Below, piece after piece: positions 59,214 through 64,000 of a DNA stretch of 64,000 nucleotides. This stretch comes from Neoscytalidium dimidiatum (lineage: Eukaryota; Ascomycota; Dothideomycetes; Botryosphaeriales; Botryosphaeriaceae). The notes beneath the pieces are model-generated. The model made no database searches. It had not been told where the DNA came from and saw only the letters and a program-made list of their open reading frames with translations. The translations under genes were made by a program, and so were the position numbers. The stretch covers positions 2,542,001 through 2,606,000 of the forward strand of contig CM074698.1 in NCBI GenBank assembly GCA_037367355.1, written 5' to 3'. Numbering within the stretch: position 1 is the stretch's first letter; each line of letters begins with the position of its first letter.

Positions 59214-59314
59214 TGTATGTGGTCTCCCAAACCGTCATGTTCATTGTGCTGGTACCGTTCAGAATATTAATGCGGATAAATGGGAGCTCTCGTCAGAAGT
59301 AGGTTCGCCCACCG

Positions 59315-59322
59315 TATTTATA
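59315..59322 (-). promoter_or_regulatory. TATA box of the terpene synthase gene
   Basis: TATAAATA on the minus strand, 71 bp upstream of the ATG at 59244 and 102 bp upstream of the modelled ATG at 59213. The position suits a core promoter for this gene. Confidence 0.5.
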
Positions 59323-59399
59323 CCAACTTCGGACGTGCAAATATCGGGAACGATTGAATCTGAGGCTAATCTAGTAAGTGGGTCTTAGACCAACATTCC

Positions 59400-62105
59400 T
59401 AGAACCGACGCGATAAAGCAAAGAGCTGATTTGATTTGAAATCGGCAGACGAATGATCTCATGACCAGAGCAGAAAACACCCTTGCGGATAAACGACACG
59501 TAGTCTTGTAGCAAAACTAATCGCATTAACTGGATACGAGGGTACTCGGCATTTCGACTGGAGCACGCGTTATCACGTCCGGCCTCGCCGCAGCTGCTAT
59601 CCAATGTCCATCTCCGAGCCTGACATCATAGGCCCTAGAACTTTCACGCAACCTTGCAAGCTCGTCAAGAGGTGGCAACCTTATCAAGCGACTATCCTCA
59701 AAGGATCGTAAGGCGATCAACACGAATGCAAGAGTGACACACTTGTACGACAGCTAACCGTGAATGATAGGTGGATCTCTTGCGTAAGAGTCCCTCTTCG
59801 GCCTATCATACTACCAGCATACCGTGAAAGATCCGAGAATGTCTGAATCTTCAATCTCGCAGCTAGCGATCCACAGCTGCCCTGTTGTATTTCCAGTATC
59901 TTTCCAAGCCCATATCCTAGGCGCTTTCCCGTCTGGGAGAAAAGGATTGGCCCCCACGGATCCTTGTCGCGTCAGCATTGTTCCGGACTAAAATAAGCCT
60001 CACAGCTCGGCTAAGCGGCCAAGGTTCTTTCTTCCCACAAGTGGACACAGTGGCAATGAGAATGCTGATCAGGTAGGCCGGATTATCGTCCATATCCATG
60101 CTTAGGGCTTTCACTATTGACTACCTCAACCGTACAACATTCCTTCGACAAGGGTTGTCCTCTGACTATTTCGTAGTTCCGAGCCTTGTATTCATTCAGC
60201 AAGTGATCATCCGTCTTCCAATGACGCTGATAAAGTCGACTGTGTCATTTCGAACAGTAAGATCAGACCAATTCGTGAGGTACAACCTAGCAATGTAAGT
60301 GATCCCTGTACGTTACCCAGGCGATGTATCGCAAGTTCACCATACCTGATAGTTCACTAAGACACTCAAGTCCCACCGATTGCACTAAAATGGCAAGTAG
60401 TCCTCCCATCAACGCGCACCTTCTCTTTCGGCAATTGCACAGAGATCTTCATCCTGATTTGAAATCGGAATGAGGACAACCACAAACGCGTCCCCACGCC
60501 AGGCCCTCATGCAGCTCGTTTGTTCTTTGCCTAGGTTTATGCTAGACCGATCAACCGAGTCTTTCCACTTGGTCGGCAGGTCAATCAAAAAGCCCTCATG
60601 AAAGAGCGTGATCCCGGGGCCGCGGTCGATAATCTATTTTGATCTCTCCACGAAGGCAACGCACTCGTCGATGGTCATGGAGTAGTCAAGTATCAGCCAT
60701 ACCCGTTCGACGTATGTCATCTTTGTGCGGATGGTGGAGTTGATCTAATAAAGCTCCGAGAGTTTTGCGTATAACTTACATTCGACAGGCGCAAATACTC
60801 TACTGACAGCTCCCACGCGCTGGATCGAAGTACTGTTCGGAATTATCTTGACAACAATTGTGCTGGAGACAGAGCAGCGGAGGGAGCGGCTATGGATGAG
60901 CTGAAAAATTTGCAGAAGGTCCTGCTAGCGGCATTCACTCCATAGGTGGAGGCTTTCAGACCATTTCTGCCTGACAGCTGTAGGAACTGGTGTATATGAT
61001 CGTCAGTAAGCTTAGACTACTGTAGCCCAACAATCATAAATGCGCTCTCGCCACTAGCTCTGGCGGAGAAGCCAACATTCGCAAAATACCTACGTCGACA
61101 ACAGACCCGTCAGTGTAATGAAGCGGCCCTCAACTGCGACCCTTCTACGAAAGGCTTCAGCTTTTGCAAGCTGATACTAAGCTATACTTCTACTATACTA
61201 GTATCAAAACACCACTTCTGCATGATCCTACTGGTCACGATAATGCAACTCCGACTATCTGACTGATGAGCTTGATCAGGTCTCTACTTGCGTGAGCGTT
61301 TCTCGCATCAGGGCTTCTACGTACTTGCGCAGTATCCCATGCGGCGATAATACGAGAGGACAGTTCACCGCAGAATTGGTCTTCCTCCAGCTTCCAGGTC
61401 AGGTTCTCTCCTTATTGGAAGCTTGAGCATCGCGTTAACCCAAATGGGTAAGTAGGCAATGTGCCATGGCTCCAGTGATTCTTTACAGGACTCTGGTATC
61501 TCCATCTTGCTACGAGAAGTATTCTAGTTAGAGCTCCGTACTTGGTGTCGTTTTTTAACACGACGGTTTCTTAAAAGTGGCTGCGTTACAGGACTTGGAA
61601 CAATATCTGATCACAAAGATAGCTTCTCAACATTCATTGTGGTTGGCGAACGTGTCTCTGTGCATCAATCATAACTTGTTTGCACCCTAAAAGCTGTAGC
61701 TATTGACTGAGTGCTTTGGAACAATCGAGACATATCCATATGCACCGAGTGATGTTGAATACGTGTCCCAACACAGCGATTTGGTCTATCTAGTGTCACA
61801 CCAGCTAGCATGCCCCAATATGTACACGAAGATAGACGACCCTATCTAGTTTATTTTCTTTGTGTCTGGAAGTTCCAAGCACTTGGTCTGGTGGCGTAGG
61901 GTAGAGACCCTTTGGGTAGAAGCTTTCCAGAAACGTAGAGAAATAGCTGCTTGTGATTGAAATTCAAGAATTGTTTGGAAATGTGAGAGCCCAGCAGCGT
62001 TAAATGCAGGTACGGGATGAAGGACACTTCCATGAAGCACTTGATATAAAGCATTTGGTCACGTCTGCATTGAATTTTCAAGCAGGACATCCAGCTCAGC
62101 AATAT
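59400..62105 (-). pseudogene. Decayed coding sequence, family not recognised
   Basis: On the minus strand, protein-like segments alternate with stops and frame changes. Examples: 60740-60400 reads MTYVERVWLILDYSM, then after an in-frame stop IIDRGPGITLFHEGF and INLGKEQTSCMRAWRGD. 61510-61300 reads EPWHIAYLPIWVNAMLKLPI, then shifts one frame to ENLTWKLEEDQFCGELSSR. 62040-61850 has another open stretch. I treat this as the remains of one or more genes. Part of the breakage could be unresolved introns, but stops inside otherwise continuous segments argue for decay. Limits are approximate. Confidence 0.45.
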
Positions 62106-62410
62106 TATATCCTGTAAGCTTTGACTTATCCACGAAAGTACGAGACTTGCAGTGACTCCAGCACTGCTTATCTTGTGACACAGGGCTCACCTGCACAGGT
62201 TAGGGAAGGGAAGTTCTAAGTATATTCAGTCAAATGAGTGCTGGAATATCTCCTACTAACTATAGCGCCTGCATTTCCATGATAAACCGTGGTAACTCTT
62301 GTCAGCATCGGAAAGCTGGATGAATCCACCAGGCGTTACGTGGGATCTTGGGATCGGGAAGGCATTTCACAGTGGTATCCTTACTTCCCCACGCCCTGAT
62401 TATGGTCAAA

Positions 62411-62755
62411 TTAACCTTGTGAAACATTGCTACACCACCTCCTAATGTTTGAGAATTCTTGTATACCTCGGAGACGAAGACGTTGATGTTGGGGGATGGG
62501 TGAACAGTTGTACGGGTCGGGATCATCCCCCACTCGACACCACTGCATTTGAGGCCTGCGAAGATTGGTCCACGCCATACTAAGCAAATCTTACCACAGG
62601 CGATACCTATCGTTGACAATGACCTTGCCAGTCCCTGCTCCACGAGGCACTCTACAGGTATCATACCAGGTTAGAGCCATATCAGCGACATTCATCGCTT
62701 CGACAAAATATGCCATGGCAGTAGTTGCTCCTACAAGTCGTAGGGTAAATGCCAT
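62411..62755 (-). CDS. Candidate small secreted Cys protein
   Basis: Two-exon model, 62755-62595 and 62555-62411, giving 101 aa. The N-terminus MAFTLRLVGATTAMAYFVEA looks like a signal peptide. The rest is polar with four Cys (DTC, QWC, YNC, RWC), an even number that could pair. The donor is strong (TG then GTAAGA) and the acceptor is CGCAG, but the intron is only 39 nt, short for this window. A competing frame on the same strand (62664-62302) is open through the intron and also looks protein-like, so the exon 2 frame is not certain. No family recognised. Confidence 0.35.
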
Positions 62756-64000
62756 GCAACTTGTGTCTTAAGGACGAATCTGCTATGGAAGGCTCTTTGG
62801 AACTTCTTGGCTGTAAACGCTTGAACAATAGTCCTGTTTAGTGACATAATTTCCTTCTCACACCGGCAAAAGGGCAAGCATACTCTAAACGGCTTTGAGT
62901 AAGTGGAGGCGGGAAATCCAGTGCTACAACAGGAATGGCAGAACAAAGACAGTCGCGCGAATTATGTCGTCTGTGCCGACGACAGCACACAGTTGCCATA
63001 GAGGTCTAACCGCAACTGGTCTTGGCCATGGGCTCGTCATCAAAGCTGCACAACGACAGCTTTTGCCAATAAGCACAGTTGGATGTACGCACTGCGGTCG
63101 AGCTGATCCATTAGCGAATCGGGTTCAATTGCGAGGCAGCCTTACCTTGCACTCGCAGCCGGTTAGAGTTCCATCCACGCTGCGCCAGCCCACGTTTTGG
63201 ACAAAGACAGGAGCATGCATGCGGGCATGAGCATGGGCACCGAGCATGGGAAGAGCGAGCCAAAGTCAAAGCCGACTTCTGGCCAGGCAGCAGACTTGCG
63301 GTCAGAAGCAAAAAATAGGGATGCTGACGCCGCGGGCTCGGGGCCGATGATGAGCAGGCGCGGCCGAGCTGGAGCAGGCAGTCATGAGTCGGAGGCATCA
63401 GCGTCAGACAGACGGACAGACTGGCGGATGGAAGAGAACAGCGCAATTGGTCGGAAGACAGCATCGATCAGCGGGCGACAGGCGGCGGGCGCCAGAAGCA
63501 GTGACGTGCAGACGATGCAACGAGTGTGAGGCGGCGCGGCTGTGCCGGCGCCTTGCTCGCAGCAGCGGCGGCAGGCGGCGGGCGGCGGGCGGGCGAGGAA
63601 GCGAGGGCGGGCGCGGGCGCAGGCGCAGGCGCAGGCGTGGGCGTGGGCGTGGCCTGTCTGGCTGGCTCGCGGGCTCCGCTCGGTACGCTTAATAAGAGGG
63701 CTCAAATTCTCTTCGCCCTACTTAACCACCACGCCCTTCCTCTCGCCACGACGCACCACCCATCACACCTGACAGCCCACGGCTACCACCCGCACCCCGC
63801 AACTCGCAAACACACGTCGCCGGCCCACCACAGCGCGCACGGAGTCAAGCCGCCAGCTGCTCCGCCCGACCATACGAAGGCCCCAGACCCGCACAAAGCC
63901 ACCTGCAGTCAAATCCAGATCACAGCGGCTGTATATGTATTCGCCCCGTGACAACGCTTTCAGACAGGAACCGCCGCCGAAGCTGCAAAAATTCCGTGAC
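62756..64000. other. Right edge, GC-rich and repetitive
   Basis: From about 63150 the DNA becomes strongly GC-rich with repeated G/C hexamers. It resembles the upstream regions of other genes in this window, so it may precede a plus-strand gene off the right edge. No gene is supported inside. Confidence 0.45.
63609..63652 (+). repeat. GC-rich hexamer tandem repeat
   Basis: Runs of GCAGGC units followed by GTGGGC units, with a GCGGGC lead-in. A short degenerate minisatellite. Confidence 0.75.

Noticed and set aside
59191..59244. ATG at 59244 as the terpene synthase start
   Set aside because: Its frame reaches exon 2 only through a 32-nt intron or a GC donor with a 38-nt intron. The ATG at 59213 with a 49-nt intron keeps phase, so I preferred it, but the choice is weak.
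63526..63951. 141-codon plus-strand frame at the right edge
   Set aside because: Ala/Gly/Arg repeats from the hexamer array, then His/Pro-rich sequence; consistent with non-coding GC-rich upstream DNA.
1..64000. tRNA, rRNA, CRISPR or insertion sequence
   Set aside because: Reading by eye found no cloverleaf with a T-loop consensus, no rRNA-like block, no spaced direct repeats and no transposase. A tRNAscan-SE and RepeatMasker run would settle this.

Overview
This window comes from a filamentous ascomycete (Pezizomycotina, probably Dothideomycetes). Most genes have short spliceosomal introns of 48-90 nt with GT-AG borders. The proteins are clearly fungal: succinate/fumarate carrier, ECM14, bifunctional THI6, Pex8, and a homeodomain plus C2H2 regulator. 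There is no operon structure. Exon joins were derived by hand from splice consensus plus reading-frame continuity and family similarity; none is backed by transcripts.

Layout. 0-5.2 kb: the 3' part of a Tah18-type diflavin reductase, a tandem pair of F-box-like paralogues, and an SDR dehydrogenase. 7.5-11 kb: twinfilin and the mitochondrial succinate/fumarate carrier, convergent. 11-14.3 kb: a gene-poor stretch rich in simple repeats. 14.3-21.4 kb: an Arf GEF (Sec7 + PH) divergent from an ECM14-type pseudo-carboxypeptidase. 23.8-31.8 kb: an unknown Cys-tailed protein, a TMEM170-like membrane protein, Pex8 and THI6. 33.7-39.5 kb: pyruvate dehydrogenase E1 alpha, Hat1 and an ATX2/ZIP9-type metal transporter. 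39.9-44.3 kb: two neighbouring homeodomain genes on the same strand. 45-51.2 kb: mitoribosomal protein mL46 and a Drs2-type flippase. 52.3-57.1 kb: a peroxisomal D-amino-acid oxidase and a Nudix hydrolase. 57.5-62.8 kb: a multi-intron class I terpene synthase, then decayed coding sequence and a possible small secreted Cys protein. The last kilobase is GC-rich and repetitive.

Most of the window is housekeeping. Its themes are mitochondria (carrier, PDH, mL46), peroxisomes (Pex8 and D-amino-acid oxidase, both ending in SKL), membrane traffic (Arf GEF, flippase) and chromatin/transcription (Hat1, homeodomain pair). The accessory part is the right end. There the terpene synthase keeps every class I motif once eight exons are joined, although the DNA beyond it is full of stops and frameshifts. 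I found no CRISPR array, insertion sequence, rRNA or convincing tRNA.
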